Shown piece after piece: positions 37,701 through 47,727 of a stretch of DNA of 64,000 nucleotides. The notes beneath the pieces are model-generated. The model did no database searches and was not told the DNA's origin. It saw nothing but the letters and a program-made list of their open reading frames with translations. The stretch spans positions 1,013,098 through 1,077,097 of the forward strand of contig CALYLW010000316.1 of the NCBI GenBank assembly GCA_944989445.1, read 5' to 3'. The position numbers and the translations under genes are program-made. The first letter of the stretch is position 1, and each line of letters begins with the position of its first letter. The DNA comes from Ampullaceana balthica. Lineage: Eukaryota > Mollusca > Gastropoda > Lymnaeidae.

Positions 37701-40700
37701 TTTACTGAATTTTCTAAGGTAGATAAAGTTGTGAAAGTGTCACAGTTGCTGAAGCTATTAACACTTTGTATCACATCATCACAATGATTCTTATAAGATC
37801 CTTCTGATTCACTATCAACATTAGGAGTCTTTTTTAAACAAGATTCTATTGTTTCAGGTATTTGAAAGCTTTTGATATTTTCAGTCACAACTTCATGGCA
37901 CTGAACCTTTGACACTGGAAGAATACACTTGTTCCCTGGGTTAGAAAGACTAGAATTTTCATGCAGACTCTTAGATATGTAACTTGGAAGAGCTGGTTTT
38001 AATCCAGATTTAATTAACTCATTGAGACTAAACTTTTCTTTTCTCAATTTATCAAATTCTAAACACAAAAGTCCAACAATTTCTATAGTGTCTTCAAAAT
38101 CAAAGTGTGCATGACATAACTGCCTGACTGAAGCTATTAAGGACGGAAGAAATTCTTGCTGGTCATTTTTCAGAGGTTTATTTTGCTTGTGTAAAGTATA
38201 TTCAGCATTTCCTTGTCTGTAAATATAACAAATATAAAAGTAATTAACATCAATTACGTAACAATTAAATATCTTGTAAAATAATGGAGAAAACATTCAT
38301 TACAATAAGTTTTTGTTCTTCCAATAATATGTAAATTATACAATTTAAATGAAGCCTATACATTTTATTATGCCTCAGGTGGATCACGCTTTTACACTCT
38401 TATTTAAAATACAATGCAAGCACATTTAAATATCTAAATTTAGTTAATATCTTCTGTTTTTACATTGCTGCTGTAAACGGGAAATAAAATACTCTCCCGA
38501 CAAACTACTATAAATTTTAACAAATCTTTTTTTCTAAACATGAAACAAAAATTGCGCCAAAAGAGGAAAAGGAGAGCTAATCAGTCAACCACAGGTGCTG
38601 CCTTTCAGTGCCAGAAAAGCGGCAAAGGCTGCCATTCGCGAGTGGGCTTGTACAGCCACAGCAGAAGCTGCAGGGCCATGCGCGAGGATCCAACAAGAGT
38701 TCAGAATCTTCCATCGTCTCACGAGACATAAGGAAAGCCAACTAATAGTTACTAATACTAATAGTACTAATAGTTAATAGTAATAGGCTAATTAATTTTG
38801 AAACTGAATAATTTTTAGTGTTTTATTAACGTTTTAGTATTATTATTTTGTGTGTTTTTATTATATTCAAATATAACGTGATAACTTTAACTAAATCTTT
38901 TTATTAAATTATTTAATTATATATATGCACGAGGGATAAAATTAATAAGTCTTAAGCTATTTCCGACAACCCCTCTTATTTTTTAAGGGGCGATGACTCG
39001 ATGGACATTACCAATTTTCACATTACGGGGAATCGATAAACTTGTTTGCGACTCGTCCATTTTTTATGAAATAAAGTTATTCTGATTGGAAAATAAATAA
39101 CCTCTAACTCATATTAATATCAAACTTATATACATAAAGGTTATTTTAAAATCCCTTATTTTAACTTCACCGCCATCTCTCTCTGTCTGTCTGTCTGTCT
39201 TGGGCCGGCGGAAAAACAAAAGTAAAAAATGACCCACTTCCCGTGATCCAATCGAGCTGAAATTTGGCACACGGACCCGTCTCACCTAACAATGCATCGT
39301 ATCAAAATTTCAGATCGATCGAACGTACCATAATTAAATTAATGCATTTTTAGTTTATCCTTATATAACGTATGTAATTCAAATTCACTGTCTGTTATTG
39401 TTTTTTTTCCCACGTGAGAGTTTGAGTTGACGCGTTGAGGAGACCCATCGAAGTACCGGCGAGCTTTTGTTTACATTTTACGTGTCATGCTGAGGTCGGT
39501 TCCCCAGGTTATCAAGCAAAGTTGAGTTAAGACAGATTCAGTCTGTAAATGTTTGTAGCGTTTGAAAATAATCAATACTGTTAGTTATGTCTCATTTATA
39601 AGGGATTTATAGCCAAAAACTTTGTTTTTACGGGTTTGTTTTATTTAAATTCTATTGTTCTGACATAACTTCAAAAGAATTAAATTGCTGCCGATAACAC
39701 AATAGTAGTAATCCCTTCACATTGGATACCGTCGGACTCTAAAATTCCCGGTGCACACGACACCGATGACGAAGCCTTCTTTTATTTGAAGAAATGTGAC
39801 GTAAAACGCAAAAAACGGTTAAAACCGTAAGAGACGAGTCAATGTCGCCATGACAGTTTTTGCGTAAATTTTCCATATGCACAGAACGATGCGCGAATGA
39901 GTATCGAAGTGCCTAGATTTGTATTTTTGTTATAATTTTCAACATCATTTTTTCAACATGCGTTTAAATATATTTATTAAAAAATTCAAAATATTGATTT
40001 ACCACAAACATTTCTTAATCTTATTCATTGTTTTGTATAATGGATTTTGAATGTCCCCTGAAAATCTGATACCCATATCTCTACAATTAAAAAAGTTGTG
40101 AGGGAAAGAGTACAGAATTTTGAAATGTGGGTCACAAGTTTTGGAATAAATTATATAGGTTATATAAGGGGCAAAAAAAATTGACAAAAAATTCATAACT
40201 CAACTTCTATAGAAGATAGAAAGACAAAACAAGTGTTTTTGAAAAGGTCTTAGCAAGCCCTATAACTTTAAAATAATATATATTAATATATTTTTTAAAT
40301 TATTATATTATTTAAGCCTATTACTATTACTATTGGACTTCATTTAAATTTTCTGTCAAAGTACCTATATATTTTTATAATTTAAATGTCAACATTTATA
40401 TGATCCAATAAACATGAATGTATATTATTATTATAATATTACTAATAGTATTAGATCAAATACCTGCTAAGCCTACAATACTATAAATAAACATTCGCCC
40501 CAGACATGCTATTTATAGCATGACACATGACAAAATAAACGAATTAGGTCAAACATCTGCCGACTTGGCGTCAATTATTGTTTGCATTTGACACGTCGAC
40601 CATCTATTTTAATCTAGTCTCGGACGTAAATGAAATCTCAAAACATACGTTTTAAAAAAGTAGAAGAAATAAATTTAAGCATATGCCAAACTATGATATT

Positions 40701-40976
40701 TTGTTTAAAATAGGAGATTGCTTCTATTTACCGGCAAAGGGAACACGGGCCTTTTTCGTGAGCCTCCATCAAATGCCATGCCAGGCTGGAGTCTTTCAAC
40801 TTTAAAGTGGACCGAAGCTTCCTCCAACGATCAAAAGAGCTTGCTAGATATATGCGACGTGCATCTCGCCACTTGTAGGCTTCTTGGCGTCGGTTTGTTC
40901 GTTCTCGTTCAGATTTTGCTGGCCTACCTTTGGAAAATTTCTTTTGTATTATGTCAGTCCGCCGGATGGTGGCCAT
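31707..40976 (-). CDS. Vertnin-like protein with 15 HTH-like W-K repeat units
   Basis: Four coding exons join in frame with GT-AG borders: 40976-40732, 38216-37164, 36704-36608 and 35636-31707, about 1774 residues. The start is the ATG at 40976 (A at -3, G at +4). Exon 1 is basic (KGRPAKSERERTNRR) and ends HLMEAHEKGPCSLC. Exons 2-3 are acidic, serine-rich and look unstructured. The single 3.9-kb exon carries seven two-part modules and one half module. Units run ~37 residues in the pattern EYxFLxxNPxxxFxxFSxxYPxVSxRTFYRWKKEI. Modules lie at about 508-582, 611-682, 910-983, 1056-1131, 1161-1235, 1269-1344, 1384-1455 and 1729-1774. Each unit looks like three helices, with FYRWK as a recognition-type helix. 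The F-P-x-x-S-x-x-[TF]-[YF]-Y-x-W-K signature, ending close to the C-terminus, recalls vertebrate vertnin, a DNA-binding regulator. DNA binding here is inference. The gene name is not certain. Confidence 0.85.
38530..38725 (+). pseudogene. LINE-derived C-terminal zinc-finger tail
   Basis: Plus strand encodes KQKLRQKRKRRANQSTTGA, then FQCQKSGKGCHSRVGLYSHS and RSCRAM. The FxCxxCxxxCxSRxGLxSHxRxC tail ends many LINE polyproteins; here the second Cys is Ser. It lies antisense in intron 1 of the repeat-protein gene and has no RT domain. Confidence 0.7.
39149..39650 (+). mobile_element. Subterminal-inverted-repeat element, family B
   Basis: Starts AAATCCCTTATTTTAACTTC and ends TTATAAGGGATTTATAG-CCAAAAAC, then TTTGTTTTTACGGGTTTG. 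CT/GTCT repeats follow the start, then AAAAACAAAAGT, GATCGAGCTGAAATTTGG and CAGATCGATCGAACGTACC. It is closely related to the four-copy array at 55217-57140. It lies in intron 1 of the repeat-protein gene. Confidence 0.7.
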
Positions 40977-41793
40977 TTTGTCAGTGTCCTGCCAAGCTAT
41001 TTGCAATGATAACCAGGATTCATTCGTCAACAATGCTAAACGAAATGACTGATATGGAAAAAATGACACCGAAAATAATTTTAAAATTCAACTAAAAATG
41101 AATTCAATAAATGTAAGATTAACAATTAATTATAAATTCAAGTAATTTATGTTAATATTTATATTATTACACATTTATACGGATTTACTTTTGTTTAATT
41201 TTTTAAATTTCTTCAGTTATTTGAGTGAAATAAAAAGCAGTTATTTTGAAATGTTTTACTCATTCATAATTATAAATATTTTTTGTATTATATCCATACG
41301 ATGATATTTAAAATACATACAAAAAGAGATTAATGCTTGTTTCCACTTTCTATTCAACAATAAAAGCAAGCCGGCATATTTTCATTGAAATTTTTATTTA
41401 AAAAAAAAGAGATTTTACGCATGCGCAGAGGGATGGTGTCAAATGGCATATGTCAGTATTGACACTTAAACATTTAATGTTTAGTTATAAGTTATACGCA
41501 ATTTAATTATGCCGTGTTTTTTTAATATAATAATTTTAAAATATGAATTAAATTTTAATGTTTTAGTTTATACTTTGTAAATTAAGAGCAAGAGGTTCAA
41601 GTATTATTTGGGCTTCCTACTACCTACAGTATAGATAAGTGTCATAAGATCAAATAACACAAAGACAAAGAGCAAACGGACATATCATAATATGATTCAT
41701 ATCTATTCCGCTATACAAAGATACCTCGATTGAAATTTAAAATCCATAGAAATGTCATATTTTGTCTGATATATACGCTAACATTTCAGGCAA
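40977..41793. promoter_or_regulatory. Upstream region of the repeat-protein gene
   Basis: The promoter and 5' UTR of the minus-strand gene should start here. No TATA or initiator could be chosen with confidence. The frame stays open upstream of the ATG to about 41069 but without another ATG. Confidence 0.3.
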
Positions 41794-42049
41794 GGGGTCG
41801 TCTATAAATTACTTCACGCTATTTGTGACCATTCCCCCCCCCCGGGTCACAAACTGTCACAAATCTCGGAACCTAAAGTACGACACACTTTTGATCAATT
41901 TTGTTTATTAACAAAATAATTAAAATTTAATATAAAATACCGTGATGTCACACATGGCTGGACAACCCCCTCCCCCCCTGTCACAAAGTGTCACACTTTC
42001 TTACACCCCTCCCCCTCTCTGGAGCGTGACGTACTTTATGGACGGCCCC
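41794..42049. mobile_element. Harbinger-like MITE
   Basis: Ends GGGGTCGTCTATAAATTAC and, reverse complemented, GGGGCCGTCCATAAAGTAC, with CAA on both sides (41791-41793 and 42050-42052). The interior has GTCACAAA-GTGTCACA blocks and CCCTCCCCC runs. An inverted relative of the same subtype lies at 44747-45027. Confidence 0.75.
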
Positions 42050-42052
42050 CAA

Positions 42053-43150
42053 GACTTAGAGAACACGTATAATAATAATTTTATAATTATTTCTAATAAT
42101 ATCTTTTTAACAAATATGTTAGAGGTAATAAAATAAGAAACTAATAAGTGGCTTCAAAAAGTATCACATCACATAGGCCTCTGACATTTCGGGACGACGA
42201 TTCAGCCACGTCTATAGGGCTCCTGCAGTAGGCCTATATATACCGTCAAAACGCTGACATTACATAAGACCTCTGACAGAGGGGCTCCAACAATAGAACC
42301 CACGATGAAAAGACTCCCAGCATCAGAACCACGGATTGCTGAACCAACTAGACTTAACGTGGGACACACGCCCCCACAGGAAGGGGACACATTCATTGTT
42401 GTTGGGGGCTTTTCAAAAATTCCTTACTCATCTCTAAAACATGGGGGAAAAAATCATATTTCATAGGAGAGAAATCAATAAAACTACCAGTATTAACATC
42501 TCTTTAAAGGGTTTTGGATAATGATAACGAGGACGTGAAAAGTAAGTCACGCATTAAAAATACGTTGGCAGCAGAATAGACAAATGAATGAATAAATAAA
42601 TTGAAATAAAACTTATCTGAAAGCTGAAAAAAGAACATTCTCAGTGCGAATGGAAGAATCAACTGTATTGATAACTTAAGCAAGATTTTAATAATGTTCT
42701 TTTGATGAAAAAAATGCTCTTTGAATCATTAGAAAGCACCCCTACTGTACTTCATCATAATCAATATCCTTCAATACGTCAATTTCAAATGACTGTAGAG
42801 TCATAATTCTATGTCTTGATTGCCATTGATAATCATCAATTTTGAAAATCTATGCTCACATGAAATCACGGATCATATTAAATCATTGATTATTTTCGAG
42901 AGTATTGGAAGAGATTCTAGGAAGTCCCATGCAATTATACATTTCAAAAATTAAATACTAACCTGTCTAACACGTCACCTAAATCCCTGACAGCTCATTT
43001 TTGGCTAACTCGTAGAGAGTGGTTAGTGGTGGACTGGAAACCAAGAACATTTCTTCCTTTTCTGATAGTAGACTCGTGATTTAAATGGCCCCGATCATAC
43101 CTGCTACTTCCTCGAGCGCTGTTGTTTTCATCTAGATTTGAGAATAAAAG
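42053..43150. other. No feature seen
   Basis: Unique-looking sequence. No coding frame, RNA gene or paired ends supported. Confidence 0.35.
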
Positions 43151-43164
43151 TTTTTTACACCCAA

Positions 43165-43620
43165 GCTTCTGCGGGCTCGACTGGCGAACCGATGGTCACA
43201 GGTTCGAAACCATGTGAAGGCAAGGATTTGTTCCCGGGGCCTAGGGCGTCACTGAGTCCACCCAGTTCCGAATGGGTACCTAACACTAGTTAGGGAAATG
43301 AAGGCGGCTGGGTAATGCGTGGAACCCTAATAGCCGTGACCTGTGAACACTCAGGGCCGTCTTAACGCAGAGGCTCGTTGGGCATTTGCCCGGGGGCCCA
43401 CAGCATAGGGGCCCCATGGGGATATGTTTATTTATATATATTATGTATATTTATTTTTTTATTCCTGCGGGGGAGGGGCTCAACACTATTTCTTTGCCCG
43501 GGGGCCAAAACTTGTGTAAAGACGGCTCTGTGAACACTGCATCACTTGCCAACAGACCGGCACGGTCTGACGACGCAATAATCTCCTGTATAGTAGGAGC
43601 GTCTGTATAGATCAGATAAG
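43165..43620 (+). mobile_element. tRNA-derived SINE with LINE-A tail, split by a hAT MITE
   Basis: The head carries Pol III box A-like GGGCTCGACTGG (43173-43184) and a perfect box B GGTTCGAAACC (43201-43211). The body includes GGGTACCTAACACTAGTTAG and AATGAAGGCGGCTGGG, wording I remember from mollusc-type SINE cores, and ACAGACCGGCACGGTCTG after the MITE. The tail has GACGC...GCGTC around CTCCTGTATAGTAGGAG, then AGATAAGA, matching the 3' end of LINE family A. The MITE at 43352-43530 interrupts it. Confidence 0.75.
43352..43530. mobile_element. hAT MITE in the SINE
   Basis: Ends CAGGGCCGTCTTAACGC and AAAGACGGCTCTG, with a perfect 8-bp duplication TGAACACT (43344-43351 and 43531-43538). CCCGGGGGCC blocks lie inside both ends. 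Confidence 0.9.
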
Positions 43621-43636
43621 ACATCTGCTAATTTTT

Positions 43637-44141
43637 AAACCCTTTATATTAACTCGTGGTGTCTGGTTGCTTGGTTGAACCCTTGATTGCTTGTCGGTCG
43701 GCAAAACTTTGGATCGATTTTTAACTCACTTCCTAGTAAGCTAGCGAGCTGAAATTTAGCAGGCAGTTTGGTGGCGATGATAAAAACTATGTATCAAAAT
43801 TTCAGATCGATCACATGTACCGTAAGTAAATTATTGATTTTTTAGATTATTTTATTTATTCCTATGTATCATGTTATTTTTTGATATAGAGTGTAAGGGT
43901 GCGCATTATATTGAACAACCTTTCTGTCGCGCAATTAGGTGCGTATTTTATTGACAACACTTTTTATAAACATATTCCTGATCGGTGCGCATTATATTAA
44001 ACATGATTTACGACACAACTACAAATTTGTATTTTTGGATGGTCTTGTGCTGCGTATTATCATGAACATTGTTTTAGTTACTTCTCGTACATAAAGGATT
44101 TATAGTGAAAAACTTGTTTTTTTTTACGTTTTTTAAAAATT
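43637..44141 (+). mobile_element. Subterminal-inverted-repeat element, family A, tandem copy 1
   Basis: Starts AAACCCTTTATATTAACTCG and ends TACATAAAGGATTTATAGTG plus AAAAACTTG-TTTTTACGTTTTTT. The right half carries four spaced copies of a GGTGCGYATTATATTGAACA-like phrase, about 50 bp apart. No coding frame. Confidence 0.7.
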
Positions 44142-44640
44142 AAATCCTTTATATTAACCCGTGGTGTCTGGTTGAACCCTTGATTGCTTGTCGGTCGCCA
44201 AAACTTTGGATCGATTTTTAACCCACTTCCTCGTAAGCTAGAGAACTGAAATTTTGCAGGCAGTTTTGTGGCGATGATAAAAACGATGTATCAAAATTTC
44301 AGATCGATCGCATGTACTGTAATTACATTATTGAATTTTTAGATTATTTTATTTATTCCTATGTAACATGTTATTTTTTGAGATAGAGTGTCTCGGTGCG
44401 TATTATTAATTATATTGAACAACCTTTCTGTCGCACAATAAGGTGCGTATTTTATTGACAATACTTTTTATAAACATATTCCTGATCGGTGCGCATTATG
44501 TTAAACATGTTTTACGACACAACTGCAATTTTGTATTTTTGGATGTCTTGCGCTGCGTATTATAATGAACATTCTTTTAGTAACGTCTCGTACATAAAGG
44601 ATTTATAGTGAAAAACTTGGTTTTTTACGTTTTTTAAAAT
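44142..44640 (+). mobile_element. Subterminal-inverted-repeat element, family A, tandem copy 2
   Basis: A direct repeat of the preceding element, highly similar over its full length, starting TAAATCCTTTATATTAACC right after the poly-T/AAAAATT end of copy 1. It ends near 44640. Confidence 0.7.
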
Positions 44641-44746
44641 TATCCTGTCGTTTTTCCCCATTAAATTTTATGTTTCTATCTTTCGAAATACCATATTTGT
44701 CTTAGTATTAAAATGGCTTTATCAACAACTTATTCAACAAAATAAT

Positions 44747-45027
44747 GGAGCCTCTCATAGAGTACGTCACGCTCCAGATAGGGGGAGGGGGTGTAAGAAA
44801 GTGTGACAGTTTGTGACGGGGGGAGGGGGTTTGTCCGGCCATGTGTGACATCACGGTTTTTTATATTAAATTTTATTTATTTTGTTAATAAAAAAAAACA
44901 ACACAATTTTTGTTCGAAAGTGTGACGTACTTTTTTTTTGTCCAAGAATTGGGATAGTTTGTGACAGCGGGGAGGGGGGGAGTTAAAAATGGTCAAAAAT
45001 AGCGTGACGTACTTTATGGACGGACCC
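44747..45027. mobile_element. Harbinger-like MITE
   Basis: Ends GGAGCCTCTCATAGAGTACG and, reverse complemented, GGGTCCGTCCATAAAGTACG. The interior is the inverted counterpart of 41794-42049 (GTGTAAGAAAGTGTGACAG, GCCATGTGTGACATCACGG). The 3-bp flanks do not match, so the ends are worn. Confidence 0.65.
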
Positions 45028-45546
45028 ATACAGAAAAAATCTTAATCCTCTAGCCTGACCATCTCAATGAAAAGAATGAAGCCTTTCGTCGACATTTGCT
45101 GCTGTATTTGTAAGATTAATCGCGTCTCTAATAGATCATCCTCAGGGTAAAGGTAGGGGATAAACGTGAAATCACTAGCAGCATTTAATAGACCATAAGT
45201 TGCACATCTTGTTTCCACAATTTCAAAAGGATCACGTTTAATGTTTAAACTTGTTGTGCGCATGTACACATTAGTCGAGACGCCTCCGACCCTCCCTTTA
45301 CGCATGCGTAGGCAAAATCCTGTTAATCAAATACCCCTCCCCTCTCATTACGTACGTAATATATGGATTGCCCCAATCTGTACTTTCATTGGTGTAATAG
45401 CAACTCAAACGCGTTGTTGCAACCATTTTCACGGCCATTCCAGTAGTTCTTTTATCACGTTAAAAAATCGTTGAATTTAAGCAACAGAGCATGAAGCTTG
45501 TTTCTCATTAGCATCGATTAATTAAAATTGCCCAGGAGCACCGTAG
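45028..45546. other. No feature seen
   Basis: Short overlapping frames on both strands (45042-45305 minus, 45241-45474 plus) resemble no family. They are probably chance. Confidence 0.35.
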
Positions 45547-45760
45547 CAGAGGCGTCACTAGGGTTGGTGTCATCCAGTGCGGTAGCTCATGCTGTCACCC
45601 GCTCAACACTTATACCATATACCTCCTCCATGTCTGCTATTGCCAAATAATCATAATGGAAACAAACCGAATTTTACATTTTGGTGTCACCGTCACCCCT
45701 GGTGATGGGCGGTGTCTCCCGATGCGGTCTACACCCCCGCACCCCCTAGTGACACCTCTG
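45547..45760. mobile_element. hAT-like MITE (CAGAGGCGTCACTAGGG ends)
   Basis: Ends CAGAGGCGTCACTAGGG and CCCCTAGTGACACCTCTG are inverted repeats. GGTGTCA and CCGTCACCC phrases recur inside. The 8-bp flanks (CACCGTAG and GATATTAT) do not match. Confidence 0.6.
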
Positions 45761-46008
45761 GATATTATTATTATATTATTATTGCATGGTGCTTATCACT
45801 TTTCTATTAGTATTTGTATTATTATTAAGTATTACACATAGTCTGAGACTTAGCTACTCAGACACCTTAAAAAAAAATAATAATAATAAAAACTTTCAGG
45901 GCAATTCAAAATTTAATTTCCGGGAAGGTTATTAATATTTTTTAATTAGCGTCAATTATTTATTTTTTCCGTCTAGATTTTGAAATTGAATAGAATAGGC
46001 TATCACAC

Positions 46009-46230
46009 TGATGATACTGATAGTACTTATACTGATATTACTGATACTGATATTACTGTTATGATATAATATTTATATTATATGATAATAATATTAATAA
46101 TGATTCTGACAGTGATAGTTAATAATGATAGATCAATAGATAGTATCAGTGATTACTATCAGTATCAGTTAATGAAGTTAATCAGAATCAGTGTTTCAAT
46201 TTCAATCAGTATCAGTATCATCAGTATCAG
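46009..46230. repeat. Inverted ACTGAT / ATCAGT hexamer arrays
   Basis: ACTGAT-type repeats occupy 46009-46061 and their complement ATCAGT lies at 46143-46230, separated by about 80 bp of AT-rich sequence. The two arms could fold into a long imperfect hairpin. It lies 270 bp upstream of the tRNA gene. Confidence 0.7.
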
Positions 46231-46503
46231 CCATCGCGGCCATCAGCCCTCTGAAATTGGATTCTTTAACTTTACTTATAGTTATAGTTTTAGTTTATAC
46301 TTAGGCTAAGAATTAAATATTTTAAAGTGTAATGATTCAATTTCCAAAAATTGATTTTTAAAAATTACTATTTTAAAAAAGTTACCTTTGTTGTCAATGT
46401 ATTGCCTGAAGTAAGTGTGATAGTTTCACATATATGGATGGTGTAGGTCTAGATTTAGCTTTATAATTTATATCTTAAATTGTGTCACATATTCTTTGAA
46501 GTG

Positions 46504-46575
46504 TCCTCGGTAGTATAGTGGTAAGTATCCCCGCCTGTCACGCGGGAGACCGGGGTTCGATTCCCCGCCGGGGAG
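46504..46575 (+). tRNA. tRNA-Asp(GTC)
   Basis: A 72-nt cloverleaf: acceptor stem TCCTCGG/CCGGGGA with one T-G wobble, D arm TAGTATAGTGGTAAGTA, anticodon stem CCCGCC..., anticodon GTC at 46537-46539, and T arm GGGGTTCGATTCCCC with box B GGTTCGATTCC. The discriminator is G and CCA is not encoded, as in eukaryotes. No intron. It looks functional; the sequence matches the animal tRNA-Asp consensus closely. Confidence 0.97.
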
Positions 46576-46576
46576 G

Positions 46577-46580
46577 TTTT
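46577..46580 (+). terminator. Pol III terminator of tRNA-Asp
   Basis: A TTTT run begins two bases after the mature tRNA end, followed by ATTTTG. Confidence 0.8.
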
Positions 46581-47057
46581 ATTTTGTACTTTTATTTTTT
46601 TTGTTGTCATGCGAACAGAGCATCGTTTCTAAAGGTTTAAATTAATCAAAGAGAGTTTGACCCACACATTTTAATTATTTATAATATTATTAGATGTATT
46701 TAATTTGTGCAGTTAAAGTTAAGTTAAAGCCAAATTATTATAAATATTATAAGTGAAAGAATCTATTTATAATATATATTCTATACAAATTTATTTACCA
46801 AAAATTTCGGAAAAAAAACAGTAGCAGTTGATATTTTGAATATATTTGATTATTTGGATCTTACATTATACTATCAGGGGTGGACTGGGCCGCCGGGACA
46901 ATTAACGGTGGGCCGCCAGGACCAGTGTTATAATAATAATTAATCTTGCAAAAAATGTCCTGTTTGCTGCTTTTCTGTACTACATAAATAAAGTTTCTAT
47001 GGGCAAAAATACAAACATCTATTTAGCGCATATAAACTTTATCGCATCTCTTTAGCG

Positions 47058-47315
47058 CAGATAGACATAAGGATAAAAACACCTTTCTTATTCCGTATGC
47101 AAGAACAAACACATACAAGTTTTCCTTCTTCCCGTCCGGAATTCGGGCGTGGAGTGGGTTGCCTGAAGAATCCAGGAAAACCAACACTTTATCAACATTT
47201 AAATCTCTAATAAAAATGCAGGACTAAACACATACCATAGATAAGCGTAGGACGCAATAATCTTCTGTATAGAAGGAGCGTCTGTAAACAGATAAGATAA
47301 GATAAGATAAGATAA
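47058..47315 (+). mobile_element. LINE family A, short 3' copy
   Basis: Encodes only the last ~55 residues (RHKDKNTFLIPYARTN to KSLIKMQD), the stop, the stem-loop and five GATAA units. It is nearly identical to the copies at 15470-15724 and 29626. Confidence 0.9.
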
Positions 47316-47377
47316 ACTCTTATTGACTCTGTCGTCTAACCAAATAGCTTGTGAGAGATCTTTCTCTAAACTGAAAT
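47316..47377 (+). pseudogene. hAT-A transposase dimerisation domain, first piece
   Basis: Reads LLLTLSSNQIACERSFSKLK in frame up to the insertion duplication ACTGAAAT. The hAT C-terminal signature is 'ERSFSKLKxIK'. It continues in frame at 52319. Confidence 0.85.
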
Positions 47378-47727
47378 CAGGGCCGGCCCCGCGCTTTTCA
47401 GGGCCCGCGCTTTGATAAAACATTTTTACTAATTTTTAAAATTTGACTTCTATTACGCAATACATTTTTTTATAAGAGCGTATCAAGAAAACTTTATATT
47501 TATTTTTTCAGAATAAAATAATTAGAAAAATTCCGTACTAATATAATAAAACAATATAATCATCTTAAATCCTGATACAAAAAGTATTTTTCCTAGCTTA
47601 TTTTAGTAAGCATTTACGTATTCATAACATTTAAAAAAAGAGAACGCCAGTTTTAGCCTTTAACTTGCTATGGTAAGTGAAATAAAAATGTGTTAGACTG
47701 TCTGATCATGATAAATCAAAGGGACAT

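Noticed and set aside
40718..41095. Plus-strand frame of 125 codons over the first exon of the repeat-protein gene
   Set aside because: It is the antisense shadow of a coding exon whose phase fits the rest of the minus-strand gene; no family resemblance.
43165..43225. A tRNA gene at the box A/box B pair
   Set aside because: No cloverleaf forms and the sequence runs into a SINE body and LINE-like tail.
45547..45760. Calling the CAGAGGCGTCACTAGGG element a proven hAT
   Set aside because: The 8-bp flanks do not match, so only the inverted ends support it; kept at lower confidence.
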